Source: Pardosa pseudoannulata (lineage: Eukaryota; Arthropoda; Arachnida; Araneae; Lycosidae). From it: a stretch of 64,000 nt of DNA. The notes beneath the pieces were generated by a model, which had not been told where the DNA came from, searched no databases, and saw only the letters and a program-made list of their open reading frames with translations. Below are positions 1 to 10,144 of the stretch, piece by piece (the stretch's first letter is position 1; every line of letters begins with the position of its first letter). The position numbers and the translations under genes were made by a program. The stretch lies in contig CM063502.1 of assembly GCA_032207245.1 (NCBI GenBank), forward strand, positions 43,583,162 through 43,647,161. The letters are read 5' to 3'.

Positions 1-48
1 GGCGGGTAATAGCCCAGAACTGGCACGGCATATATATACATATGTATG

Positions 49-68
49 TGTGTGTGTGTGTGTGTGTG
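49..68. repeat. (TG)n microsatellite
   Basis: About ten TG dinucleotides preceded by a short TA/TATG stretch. Simple sequence; no function is visible. Confidence 0.9.
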
Positions 69-205
69 CCATATATTGTTACAGGAATATATATTCCTCT
101 AATACAATATTACATTTTTAATATTCAATTGTTGTAACTTCTTTACAACCGATTAATTTCAATTCCGTATATTAACTGCTATATTTTTAAAATAATAGTT
201 AATTT

Positions 206-731
206 AATAAGTTTAATGATAACAAATCTAAAGCTAATTTTTTAATTTATTAATTTTCACTTAACGTTGACTCATATTTTAAAGCTCTCAAGTCAAAAGG
301 GAACACGAATAATTTAGTATGATTCAATCAAAAGTTCTTTGTAGCATTCCCCTAGATGCAGAAACGAAACTCCAAAAGGCCTCTTTATGCTGTGGCTGTC
401 CGTTGTTATAAAAGCGTTTAGAAAATAAATATTCTAAGACCTAACTAATGAATATGATATAATGGTTAGCTTAAAAATAAGTTTAATGATAACACATCTG
501 AGGCTAACTTTTTAATTTATTAATTTTCACACAGCGTTGACTCATATACTAAAGCTCTTAAATCGGAAGGGAACATGAATAATTTAGTATGAGTTAATCA
601 AAAGTTCTTTGTAGCATTCCCCTAGCTGAAAAAACGAAACTCCAATAGGCTTCTTTATGCTGTGGCTGTACGTTGTTATAAAAGCGTTTAGAAAATAAAT
701 ATTCTAAAACCTAACTAATGAATATGATACT
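206..731 (+). repeat. Two-copy tandem duplication, period 270 bp
   Basis: The string gtttaatgataac begins at 211 and again at 481. The following 250 bases match closely, including gttgactcata, aatttagtatga, caaaagttctttgtagcattccc and ctttatgctgtggctgt. Copy 1 is about 206-461 and copy 2 about 476-731. The copies differ by scattered substitutions, so the duplication is not recent. I recognise no coding capacity or transposon signature. Confidence 0.85.
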
Positions 732-2094
732 ATAGACTACTGTCTTTAAGAGACATAGTACCTTTAGGAATTGAAACGTATTCCTTATAACAACCTATTT
801 CTTATTCACCACAAAATAAAATGCTCTGCTCTTTTCAGAAATAATTTTTTCTACATCATTAATAAGGTTTTAACTTTATAAAAATTATTTAGGTTTGTTA
901 TATGAAGCAATACATTTATTAAAACAAAATATATGCACAAAGTGAGAAAAATAAAAATCCACTTACCCCACAAAGAAACTTTTGAAATAGGTAAATTGGA
1001 AACTACTTTTTTATATTAAAAAGCTAATTATCTGTTTTATTCCGGGAACCTTAATTACATTAATAAGATCGAAATATTTTATTTTATAGCATTAGAATGG
1101 CAACTCAAATAAAAATTTCAATGATTTTAATACTTTAATTTTTTAATTTTAAAATGTCAAATGTCAGAGACCTTCGAAGCTTTACGTTTTTAAAATGAAA
1201 GATATATTTGTTTCGATTTGATATGAAAAGTTTAGTTTCTAATACACATACTCAAAAGATATTTTGCGTGTAAGTAAATTTAATTATTTTCCTTTTGTGT
1301 ATATTTTCTTGCTATTTTTAAAAATACGTTATTTAAAATAACAAAGCTGAATAACTTTTTAAGCTAGAGCGTTATTAGAGCGTTATCAAAGAAGCATATC
1401 TTTTTATTCTATGATGAAGTGAAATAAGGCTGTATTTAATGAATAATGAAGATTTTATATCTCGAAAGGTAATATGTCCCCTTAATTAGGAATTTCAGAC
1501 ACGGAATTCGGATTTTCTGCATTAAACCATACGCAGTAAAAGTAAAACAACCAGAGAAAATAAGTATAGTTATTAAAACATCAGTTTGTAACAAGTATAT
1601 GAAGTTCCGGTCTCTTCAGGATGCACTATTAATGCAATTTTTTCCGCATTCCGAACTTTTTAAGTTAATATATTCTCATTCCTTAAGAGTTAAAAAAATC
1701 TTTACATATTGATAGAACACTTTTGATTGAAAAAATTATGAACCTGCCTGGAAATGTGACAATGGTACATTTTTTAGTTTCAGAAGTCAAATACAGAAAT
1801 TATTTCGACGAACTAGTGTTACTTAAGAGTATTAGCTGTTGAACTCATATTGCTGTTCTGTCGTAGCTAGGAATAAGCTTAGCGTTCTGCTTGATACGAT
1901 TATCCACATTGTTTTACTAAGCTTTGAGATATTTTCCTATAGGTTCACATGCTTTACATTTCAAGAATCGGGAGAATTCTTAAAATGTTGTACACATTCA
2001 CATTGATTATTTTAGAGGCTACGGTTTCCTTTTTTGCTACAGAACAACAGAGAAAGAACGCAATAGGCTACGAGTTCGACAATCATCCGGCTGT
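732..2094. other. AT-rich intergenic stretch, nothing recognised
   Basis: I see no long open frame with family resemblance, no RNA gene and no clear transposon end. Short homopolymers and AT-rich unique sequence only. Confidence 0.6.
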
Positions 2095-2268
2095 TTTAGT
2101 TTGGTTTGGCTTGGAGCGCTACGATCTACTGTTTTGCTACACGAGGGCTAATGAGACGGGGACCTACTGTTTAAAGCCGATTTCGAACGGCTACGAACAT
2201 ACATGCCACCGGCGGGATTCGAACCCGCGAACTCCGGTACCGACAGGTTGTTTTAGCTCAATGCCAAC
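2095..2268 (-). mobile_element. tRNA-derived SINE, reverse orientation
   Basis: Read on the minus strand this has a tRNA-like head with a box A (TGGCATTGAGC near 2260) and a box B (GGTTCGAATCCC near 2217), a body containing catg-ttcgtagccg and cggctttaa, then the shared 3' part that reads through ctcgtgtagcaaaacagtag and ends in a CCAAA-type tail. The same architecture occurs at 8555, 27008, 30717 and 31354, which makes it a dispersed family. The copy abuts a second, forward copy at 2271. Confidence 0.8.
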
Positions 2269-2270
2269 CT

Positions 2271-2440
2271 GAACGATGGGAAAATCGGTAACTGCCTTAC
2301 GGTACGGAAGCTCGCGAGTTCGAATCTCGCTACTGACGTGTATGTTCCTAACCGTACTAAAACAGCTTTAAACGTTAAGTTCGTCCTAATTAACCTTCGT
2401 GCAGCAAAGTCTGCAGTGGTTCAAGCCCCTCCCCCCCCCC
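2271..2440 (+). mobile_element. Diverged tRNA-derived SINE, forward, head to head with the previous one
   Basis: It begins with gaacgatgg, the family's usual 5' end. It has a box-B-like gagttcgaatctcgc near 2318 and follows the family body (tgtatgttcctaaccg, acagctttaaacg) with many substitutions. It ends in a C-rich then A-rich tract at 2424-2449 instead of the usual CCAAA tail. It is older or more degraded than the 30717 copy. Confidence 0.65.
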
Positions 2441-2999
2441 AAAAAAAAAGAAAAATCTGAAAAAAAATTCTATTCTTGAAGGAGAAAAAACTACTTAAGT
2501 TATTAACGTCTATGTAATACCAAAATGAGAAAGTTTTTAGTTTTCGATATAAATGTTTATTCCAATAAGCTTGAGGATACGATTTATGACAATGATTGGT
2601 GCGTCTTATTGATTATGAAATAGAATATCCTAATTGTTTTACTTGTTCCTTTATTTATCGCAAAGATAGCAATCATATTTCTCACGTAGTATTGATACCT
2701 GCATCTAACATTCCTCTGTCTAAAAATGTTTTTGCATATATGAACTAAAAATACGATATATCATTTGAGTTCTTCAACTGCAGGAAATGTAATATAGTAT
2801 TTAAGTTATGTTTGACTTCAAATTTTTGGTATATGAATCCATGCTAATTTAACTTTAAGTAATCAACAAATTAGCCTCTGATTAGATATCTTTCAATTTA
2901 TATGTAAACTTAAATTAACCATAATCTGAACAAAATATAACAGTTATTAATTTATCTTCATTAAACCTATAAGAAATTACAATAAATCCGTAGTGTATT
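2441..2999. other. AT-rich intergenic stretch, nothing recognised
   Basis: A C-run/A-run boundary at 2427-2449 is followed by unique AT-rich sequence without supported genes. Confidence 0.6.
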
Positions 3000-3200
3000 C
3001 ATACGAGCTCTCAGGCTCTTGTTGAAGAGTCTCTCATCAGCATAGAAGAAGTACGGGCTTTTGAAGAAGAAAGAAGAATTGAAGAAGATATGCAAACAGT
3101 AAAAAAAAAACTTTTCCCATTGAATTATCTTCAAGAATTATTCGATGCTACTGGTAGAGTACGCAAATTGATTGAAGAAAGTAATCCAAATGAAAAATGA
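3000..3200 (+). pseudogene. Relic coding segment, charged coiled-coil-like
   Basis: A frame open from 3000 to a TGA at 3198 encodes about 66 residues, rich in E, R and K at first (IEEVRAFEEERRIEED), then a more varied part (LFPLNYLQELFDATGRVRKL). The composition is unlike the AT-noise frames around it and looks like real protein. There is no start codon with context, no clear splice sites, and stops follow directly. I read it as a fragment of a retroposed gene or of a transposon protein. I do not recognise the family. A single unlinked exon is the alternative. Confidence 0.3.
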
Positions 3201-4364
3201 GCATTGAAACAAGGCGAAAATTAGAAAGTATTTTTGAATGATGCACGAAGAAAACAGGAAAAAATTAGAGCAAAAAATTAAATAATTTTTAGTTTCAAAA
3301 TAGTTTATATTATTGTTTATTAAGCATGAAACAGTAAAAAGGGATCCATTATTTTTGCTTTTCACGCTTTTATTAATTTCCATTAATTTTAGGTAAATAA
3401 TTATTTTTGTTTTAACAAACTCTGATAGGAACAAACTACTTTTACTCTGAACTCTGATTACTACTTATGACTGATACTTATTGATTGATACTTGTTCCTA
3501 TAGGAGTACTATAGGAATAATGTTTCACTCATTATGAATTCATTTAATGTGGTATTTTAGAGTAGCCAATTAATAGTACTATGTGAGATATTCCTGTAGT
3601 TCTCATTTATACACTTATGCATTTTAAGTCAGTAACTACCTTTTGATTATAACCATGCAAAAATCGTAACTACTATACAAAATAAGTGGTACTCAATATT
3701 AACGAGAATGAATATCTGTATAAATATTTTCAGACTAACCATAATCGATTTTTTTCTGAAGCATAATATTTTTTCATCAGATAAAATATTGGAAAATTCG
3801 TTATCGCAATCATAAGAGAAGAATCTTAAAGCAAAGCATTTGGAATGATTATAGCTGTACCTCAGTTTTACAAAAATTACTAATGATATAGATATTCATT
3901 CAGAAAATATATTAACGCCCTCATGGAAAAACCTATAAAACGCCCTCATGGGTAGCAGACAATCCACAAGAAAATAAATGGGAAATATTTGCAAAGATTG
4001 CAGCGGTAGTAATATAAATAGGGGACGGAAAAAAATACACATACGAAACTCTCTTATTAAAACTGTTTTACACCATCGTGTTTTGCGGTAGGAAATAAAA
4101 GCCTTATTCAAAATCATTTCTTTCCCAATTTTCTCAGAAATACAAAAAATTTAATATATCGTATGTAAAAATATGTAAAATATAATTACACATTCCAGTG
4201 TATTTGTATTCTACACTGAAAAGGATGTAAAAAATGTAGACAGCAGGGGCACACAGTCTCTAAAATGTATTGTAATCAAATAACCTTACTTACACGAATT
4301 TTAATATTCTATTCCTAAATAATGTAGGAAGAAAACCGCTAAATTAGAAAATAAAATTATAATA
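3201..4364. other. AT-rich intergenic stretch
   Basis: No supported gene. A short direct repeat, acgccctcatgg, occurs twice at about 3915 and 3942. Confidence 0.55.
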
Positions 4365-4583
4365 CTGATATATCAATGGTACTGACAATTTGGTTGGGAT
4401 TTCCCGTTCAAGTATATGTTATCCCTATTGAGCAAAACAGTAGATTGTAGAGCTTCAAACCAAACCAAACTGATATATCAATGGTACTGACAATTAGGTT
4501 GGGATTTCCCGTCCAAGTATATGTTAGCCCTATTGAGCAAAACAGTACATTGTAGAGCTTCAAACCAAACCAAACCAAACCTG
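4365..4583 (+). repeat. Tandem duplication (period 105 bp) ending in a SINE tail
   Basis: ctgatatatcaatggtactg starts at 4365 and again at 4470, and both copies run into gagcaaaacagta, then gtagagcttcaaaccaaacc. That last part is the 3' end of the tRNA-derived SINE family seen elsewhere in the window. A 5'-truncated SINE end, with its flank, has therefore been duplicated in tandem. The two copies differ at only a few positions. Confidence 0.75.
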
Positions 4584-5419
4584 CTTACATATATTATTTT
4601 GTCTATACATAGTATACATATATATTAATGACGAATTTTGTCTACACATAGGAGGGGGGGGGGGAAGGCACGATCCAATATCCTAGACCTCCCTATGATT
4701 CTAAATATTTTCTCATAGCTAGTAAACAACGAATCATATTTGTTTTCTTGATGTCCAAATCCAGTTTTTAAACCTACAAAATTTTTTCTTATCTTCCTTC
4801 ACGGTACTTGATTTTCGACCTCAGAGCGTAAATGGTTTTGCACGAAATGTCTTTAAGTACAGCGGTCCTTTTTAACATTTCCAAAAACTGCTATAAATCT
4901 GAATTTGGACCCAGTCTGTTACTAGTTCTTTTAATTTATTGACCGTTACGGGAGAGGGATTTCTTCTCCCGAATCCATGCAAAATTAAGAACTCCAATAT
5001 CACGAGCCAAAATTGGGTTAACTTATTGCTACGAACAATGCAGTAAAAGTGCGTAGGTTCGCGCACGTGTTAAGTCCCTCGAAGTATTCACCATCCACTC
5101 CGTGATTTATTGTTATGGCTGGAAGGAAGCTTGGAAAAAGCCTCAACACATAAAAAGCCAAAAGTAGGACACCTGGAGAAAGGTATCGTCTCCACCATCA
5201 ACCCTTATCAAAATTCCTCTCTTTTTACTTGAATATGTAGACGTGAAAATACGTTTTACCAGTCGCGCGACTTTTCCAGTCGAAAATAATGATGAAAAAA
5301 ATCGGAAATGACCGCGTTATGTATAAGATGTATGTATAACACAATGCACTCTCTTTCGTTTCGCATGAACTTCGTTCGGTGCAGTCTGAAATAAACAAGC
5401 TTTATTTATACAAATGCTC
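4584..5419. other. Intergenic stretch, nothing recognised
   Basis: It includes a G-run of about 12 near 4653-4665. The part from 4780 to 5400 is less AT-rich but shows no convincing coding frame. Confidence 0.5.
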
Positions 5420-6345
5420 ATTAAAAAAATTTCTTTCCAAGAATTTTCTTTCGAATGTTTTAAACATTCTTTTATATAAAAAATTATTTTTGCTCAACAT
5501 ATTATTTTATTAGAGTTATTCTTTTGTTATTTTTTTAGAGTTATATTCAAATAAATATATTAGTGAAGAATTCTAAAGGAGATATATCTCTCTGAACTAT
5601 TTTATTTGAGAACATTACAGAATTAATACACTTTACTTTTCGTATAGAAGATTATGTTTTTTAATCAATATATTAATTCATGTTTAGTTTTTTTACGTCA
5701 TTACTTTGATTTTCAACCCAAAAGAAAAACTTTCTTGCTTTTCAAAATTTTTCTTTGAAATGTTTTAAACATTCCTTGATATAAAAAAAAATTATATTTC
5801 TGCTCAACATATTATTTTAGTTTTTTTTTGGTTATTTTATTTAGAGTTATATGCAAATAAATATATTAATGAAGAATTTTTAATTATATATACCTTTCTA
5901 AACTATTTTATTTTAAAATATTGCAAAATTAATATATAGGCTCTCCTTTTCGTATTAAAGATCATAATCATTAATTTAAATCATGTGTACTTTTTCATGC
6001 CTTCTCTTTAATTTTCTACACAAAAGGAAAACTTGTCTTTTCAAAAACATTTTTTGAAATCTTTTAAACATTCTTTGATATAAAAAAAATTATATTTTTG
6101 CTCAACTTATCATTTTAGTTTTTTGTTGTTGTTGTTATTTTATTTAGAGTTATATTCAAATAAATACTTTAATAAAGAATTTTTAATTCGATATACCTTT
6201 CTAAACTATTTTATTTGAAAATATTGCAAAATTAATATACAGACTTTCCTTTTCGTATTGAAGATCATAATCATTATTTCAATTCATGTGTACTTTTTTT
6301 ATCCGTCTCTTTGATTTTCTACACAAAATAAAACTTTCGTTTCTT
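5420..6345 (+). repeat. Three-copy tandem repeat, period about 300 bp
   Basis: The motif ttttaaacattc occurs near 5458, 5763 and 6062. Each time it is followed by atataaaaaa-ttat, tgctcaac-tat, agagttatattcaaataaata, gaactattttatt and cctttcgtat-aag in the same order. Copies are diverged at roughly one base in ten, so the array is old. No open frame spans it. Confidence 0.8.
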
Positions 6346-6850
6346 TGCACTTTTTTTTTTTTCGTTTGGAATTTCGAGGTTAATGTTTTTATCTCAATTA
6401 CCTCAGTTTAATTAATGTTCACCATCTGTTACAACAAAACTCATTTGAAATTTTCTCCGTCTACTTCAGAAATAAATTTTACTCTTTGATGAAGCTACAA
6501 GTTATTTTCCTCTCGATTTTGAAATTCTTTGTTTTAAAATTAAATGCTAGAAAAACTTAAATGTATTGTAAATGCTTCTCTTTTATTGACTGATCGAGAA
6601 ATCATTCGCTCCAGCAGCCAGGTTCTAAAAGTTTGGAAGCAACGACGCGCAATGTTCGCAATCACATTCTGTTAACTCCATGCGTACGTCATGAAAGACG
6701 AAGGAAGGGTGCCAAAACCGAAACCAACTGGAGTTTATCGATTCTTGTATTTCGATTTTACTAGATCGTTTCGATTCCATCGCCCTTGAACATTTTCTAA
6801 AGCCGAGTAATCACATTTTCTTCTTTGCCGCACCAAAATATTTAACCGTA
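6346..6850. other. Intergenic stretch, nothing recognised
   Basis: Unique sequence with a T-run near 6350-6361. I see no gene. Confidence 0.5.
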
Positions 6851-7105
6851 TAGTTTTGATGTTAATCTACTAAACCAAACGAGTTTATGGTAAAAATATT
6901 TGCACAAAATATGAAATTATGCTTTCGCGATAGTATTATTAAAATATTATTCAATGTCAGTAAAATCAAAATATTAAAATGCATAGTTTTGATGTTAATC
7001 TAAATCAACAGATTTCAATATAAAATTATATGAACAACATATAAAATTATCCTTTAGCGATAGTATTATTTAAACACAATACAATGCCAGTGAAATGAAA
7101 TCAAA
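6851..7105 (+). repeat. Two-copy tandem duplication, period about 133 bp
   Basis: tagttttgatgttaatcta is at 6851 and 6984, and gcgatagtattatt follows in both. The copies are diverged. Confidence 0.6.
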
Positions 7106-8554
7106 TTTTGATAAATCTCGAACGTAATTTAAAATTATTGTCATGCAGAAAAATTTATAGTATCTGAATTTCTCGCTTGCGTAGATTCCTCAGCAAAATA
7201 GCATGAACAGTTAGGATTCTTAAAAATGGATTTCATTTTGTACTAATTTATTATTTATATAATATAGTCTGCTAGATATTCTGAATTTCATTACATTGCT
7301 GCATTCAGATTTAAAATGAAAACTCGAATAATAATGCCTTATAATTTCTCTTCAAATGACTCTTAATAAAATGCATTCCATAAGATTTTGCTTTCTCATT
7401 GTTCTATGATTATTATTTTTCTACTCGCCTTATTATTTTTGGTTGTTATAGATTAATTTCATTAAACTGGCTCTTGTAATCATCTGAACTCATAGACAAA
7501 TCGTAAACAGTGGTACTTCGATCTATCGTTCCCGTATTATTCATTTTCCACCTTGATCGTTTGATTAATTTAGTTCCAAATTCATAGCCATAGAACCAGC
7601 GTTATTTTCCCCCCATTTATTGTTCCTGGATTCTTCACTTTCCCGCATCTATCGTCAAAATCTGTAGGCCCCGTTGCTTTTTCTTCCGGAAGTATCATTT
7701 TGGTCGAATTTAGAACTGAAAAAATGAGTTTCTTTCAGTTGATAAGAAGATTTTTAGATTCTTTTAATGGGGAAAAAAAACTCGAGTGGGCACGGTCATT
7801 GCTTTAGTGAAATACCAAATCAAAATAATAATCCTGTTAGACCTATAGATAAATATTTTGCATTACTGTTTAGTTTCGCCTATTTTAGTTTTGTTTATAT
7901 TAATTGTTTTCAAATTCCCGTTTATACTGCCTGTGCATTCTGTCTTTCTTCTTTTAAAGTTCCTTTTCCCCGGGGGTCAAACTTAGCATTTGTTTTTTAC
8001 TCCCGTATTCATTGATTTGACAATTTTACATCAATATTTAGTTTATTTTTACCTGTTGTTTTTCTGTTTATATTTATAATTATCTGATTACTTTTTTTTT
8101 CTATTTAAGCATTACTTTTTTTTTCTCCCGTGATTCATCTGTTAGCATCTTTTATTAACTTACTATTTAACTGTTTTGACAGTTTTTTTTTTCCTTTCTC
8201 TTTAGTTTCGTTTCACCTGTTGACAGTCTGTTTATATTTATTACAATCTCCTTTTCATCATTATGGTGTTAGTTACTATAACACTTCTTGTTACCAGTCA
8301 GGCGATCTACTTGCTCAGAGCAAGTATTAATTACAAAATAATTTTTTTTAATAATCAGTATCACTCTAAATATAAATTATATTTGTCAAAATATGAAATG
8401 CTTTCAGTTAGGGTTATAAATAATTCATGTATTTGTAATACACATAAACAGATTTCTACATTAATTTCCCGCATCCATCGTTTTCCATTTTCGTCCCCTT
8501 GAAAAACGATAAATCGAGGATCCACTGGAATGGGAAAGCGTTATTTCACGTTTA
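7106..8554. other. AT-rich intergenic stretch, nothing recognised
   Basis: Several T-rich open frames occur at 7767-8502. They encode low-complexity F/L/S/Y-rich strings typical of T-rich DNA, and I do not consider them genes. Confidence 0.55.
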
Positions 8555-8714
8555 AGTTTGGTTTGGAGAGCTACGGTTTACTGTTTTGCTACATGAGGGG
8601 TAATGAGACCGAGAGCTACTGCTTGAAAACGATTCCGAACAGCTGCGAACATCCATGCCGTTAGCGAAATTCGAACCAGAAGAGCAGCGTCCTACCACTC
8701 GGCCATCGTTCGGC
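8555..8714 (-). mobile_element. tRNA-derived SINE, reverse orientation
   Basis: On the minus strand it starts with gccgaacgatggccgag, has a degraded box B (ggttcgaatttcgc), catggatgttcg, then cgttttcaagcagtagctc, and ends in ccaaaccaaac. It is the same family as the 30717 copy, with full order preserved and moderate divergence. Confidence 0.8.
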
Positions 8715-9183
8715 TTATTCCATGTTAGGTAACTAATAAAAGAGGACAGATTTTTGCGTATACAATAAAGCCTGAATTATTTCTAGAAGTTAAAATACCG
8801 TGATCATTACACTACTTGTTTTATTCATTCATTGAAACATTACCCAATATTGAGTACGGACTTTTAATTGTATATAATTTTAAATTTTATATAATTTCTT
8901 AATGCTTTTATTATTATTAATTATTAATATTGAATTTTCAAATTTTATGCAATTTTCTAATAAGCTCCCTTTCTTTTCTCACCACCGAAGTTATCTACTA
9001 AAACTTAAAATTTCATAATTTGAACTCATAATTATCCAACTAGGTGGAACGTTAAAGCAACGGAAAATGCGTATTAAAACATTTATTACAGTAAAAGTAC
9101 AAAGTACTAGGGCGGGAAATTAAGAAAATGTTTCTTGAAAAAAATAAATAATCCTGCAAACTACTATTTTAGTCCAAAATTAT

Positions 9184-9411
9184 ATGGTAAAAAAGACTCA
9201 CGTGTGTTTAATTTTGTCAGCGGTATTTTTACTTTTACTCTTTATAAAGCTGAAAGAACATCAGATAATCAGGAAGGAAAAGATCGACGAAGAAGTTGAA
9301 ATAAGAAACGGTACGAAAAGCTTTCTTTCAAAGAATAATTATAGATGCGTAGTTTTTGATAACTTTTTTAATAAGAGTTCAAATTATGAAATTTTAAATT
9401 TTATTGGGTAA
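9184..9411 (+). CDS. Possible orphan first exon of a type II membrane protein
   Basis: An ATG at 9184 opens 75 codons. Residues 1-5 are basic, residues about 7-23 form one hydrophobic segment (ILSAVFLLLLF), followed by a charged stalk (KEHQIIRKEKIDEE) and two N-glycosylation sequons (NGT, NKS). That layout (short cytosolic tail, signal anchor, stalk) is typical of Golgi type II enzymes such as glycosyl- and sulfotransferases, but no catalytic domain is present. A GT at 9409-9410 could be a splice donor. I find no following exon before the next promoter at 9.7 kb, so it may be a relic or chance. Confidence 0.25.
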   Translation: MVKKTHVCLILSAVFLLLLFIKLKEHQIIRKEKIDEEVEIRNGTKSFLSKNNYRCVVFDNFFNKSSNYEILNFIG

Positions 9412-9639
9412 TAACATTGTATTTAGAATAATATTGTATTTAGAATATATTACCGATCATCATCAAGAATTTAATTCTTAAAAAGAAAGGTACGAAGTTG
9501 CTCCCTCGGAAATGACCTGATTGACTCGGGCTGAGCAGAGCATGTTTCTGAAATAAATAAATTATAGGTTATTTTATTCTATGTTAACAGGGCACTATTT
9601 GAGAAAATGAAAGCGTTCCCTTTTTATCGTTTGGGCTCG

Positions 9640-9841
9640 AGCTGGCGAGCATGTTTTCTGTGCGTACGGTATTAGTAACGGGTGTCTGCTAGCTGTCAGC
9701 GCGACGCGAGTGTCTGTCCGCAGGGCGTCGCTGCGGTCGCGGCCGCCGCATCCCCTCGTGACGTCATGACCGGAAGCTAGGGCCGCGGGCCAATGGGCGT
9801 CCGCCGACGTCACTCTCACCCTTTCGTTTCGCAGCTGTGTC
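9640..9841 (+). promoter_or_regulatory. CpG-rich promoter of the PMEPA1/LDLRAD4-like gene
   Basis: Composition changes abruptly from AT-rich to GC- and CpG-rich here. Visible sites are a full palindromic cAMP-response element TGACGTCA at 9759-9766, an ETS-type ACCGGAAG at 9769-9776, a CCAAT box at 9790-9794 and a second CRE-like CGACGTCAC at 9805-9813. A TCAGTC at 9840-9845 matches the arthropod initiator consensus, with the A at 9842 as likely start. I see no TATA box at -30 and no good DPE. The close packing of CRE, ETS and CCAAT suggests broad expression with cAMP/CREB input. This is sequence-motif inference only. Confidence 0.65.
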
Positions 9842-10077
9842 AGTCGTGCGGTGTGCGAGCGAGCGAGTGTCGCGAGGTGGGTCACGGCAGAAGCCAGCAG
9901 ATCATTCTCGCAGCCGCACATGTCGATCGTCCTCCCACCCCAACCCCGTGGATCAACGCCGTCCGATTGATTGTAAAGTGATTGCAGCCACCCTCCTGGA
10001 TGGATGGATACCTGGCAGGCTACCGCTCCTCATGATGCTGGGGCTCCTCCGTGAGCAGCGACTTCGCTCGTGCTGCC
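9842..10077 (+). promoter_or_regulatory. 5' leader with several upstream start codons
   Basis: If transcription starts at 9842 the leader is 236 nt. It holds a short upstream frame at 9920-9970 (16 codons), overlapping ones at 10000-10035 and 10004-10054, and two adjacent out-of-frame ATGs at 10032 and 10035 whose frame runs over the main start. All have poorer context than the main ATG at 10078 (GCTGCCATGG). Such a leader usually lowers basal translation. An in-frame TGA at 10033-10035 fixes 10078 as the first usable start in the coding frame. Confidence 0.5.
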
Positions 10078-10144
10078 ATGGCCAACAGCAATGCCAACAA
10101 CTTTCTGCTGTCTGGGCTACAGGAGTGGTCCACTTTATTCGCAG
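10078..10144 (+). CDS. Coding exon 1 (22 codons plus one base)
   Basis: The ATG at 10078 has near-ideal context (GCCATGG) and is the first in frame after a stop at 10033. It encodes MANSNANNFLLSGLQEW... up to FA and leaves one base (G). The donor at 10145 (GCAG|GTTGTG) is of medium quality, but it is the only visible one that keeps the reading frame into exon 2, giving G+TG = Val. A better-looking donor at 10179 (GTAAGC) would shift the frame. No cleavable signal peptide is apparent. Confidence 0.6.

Noticed and set aside
9595..9921. 108-codon minus-strand open frame over the CpG-rich promoter
   Set aside because: GC-rich promoter sequence lacks stops by composition, and no family resemblance is visible.
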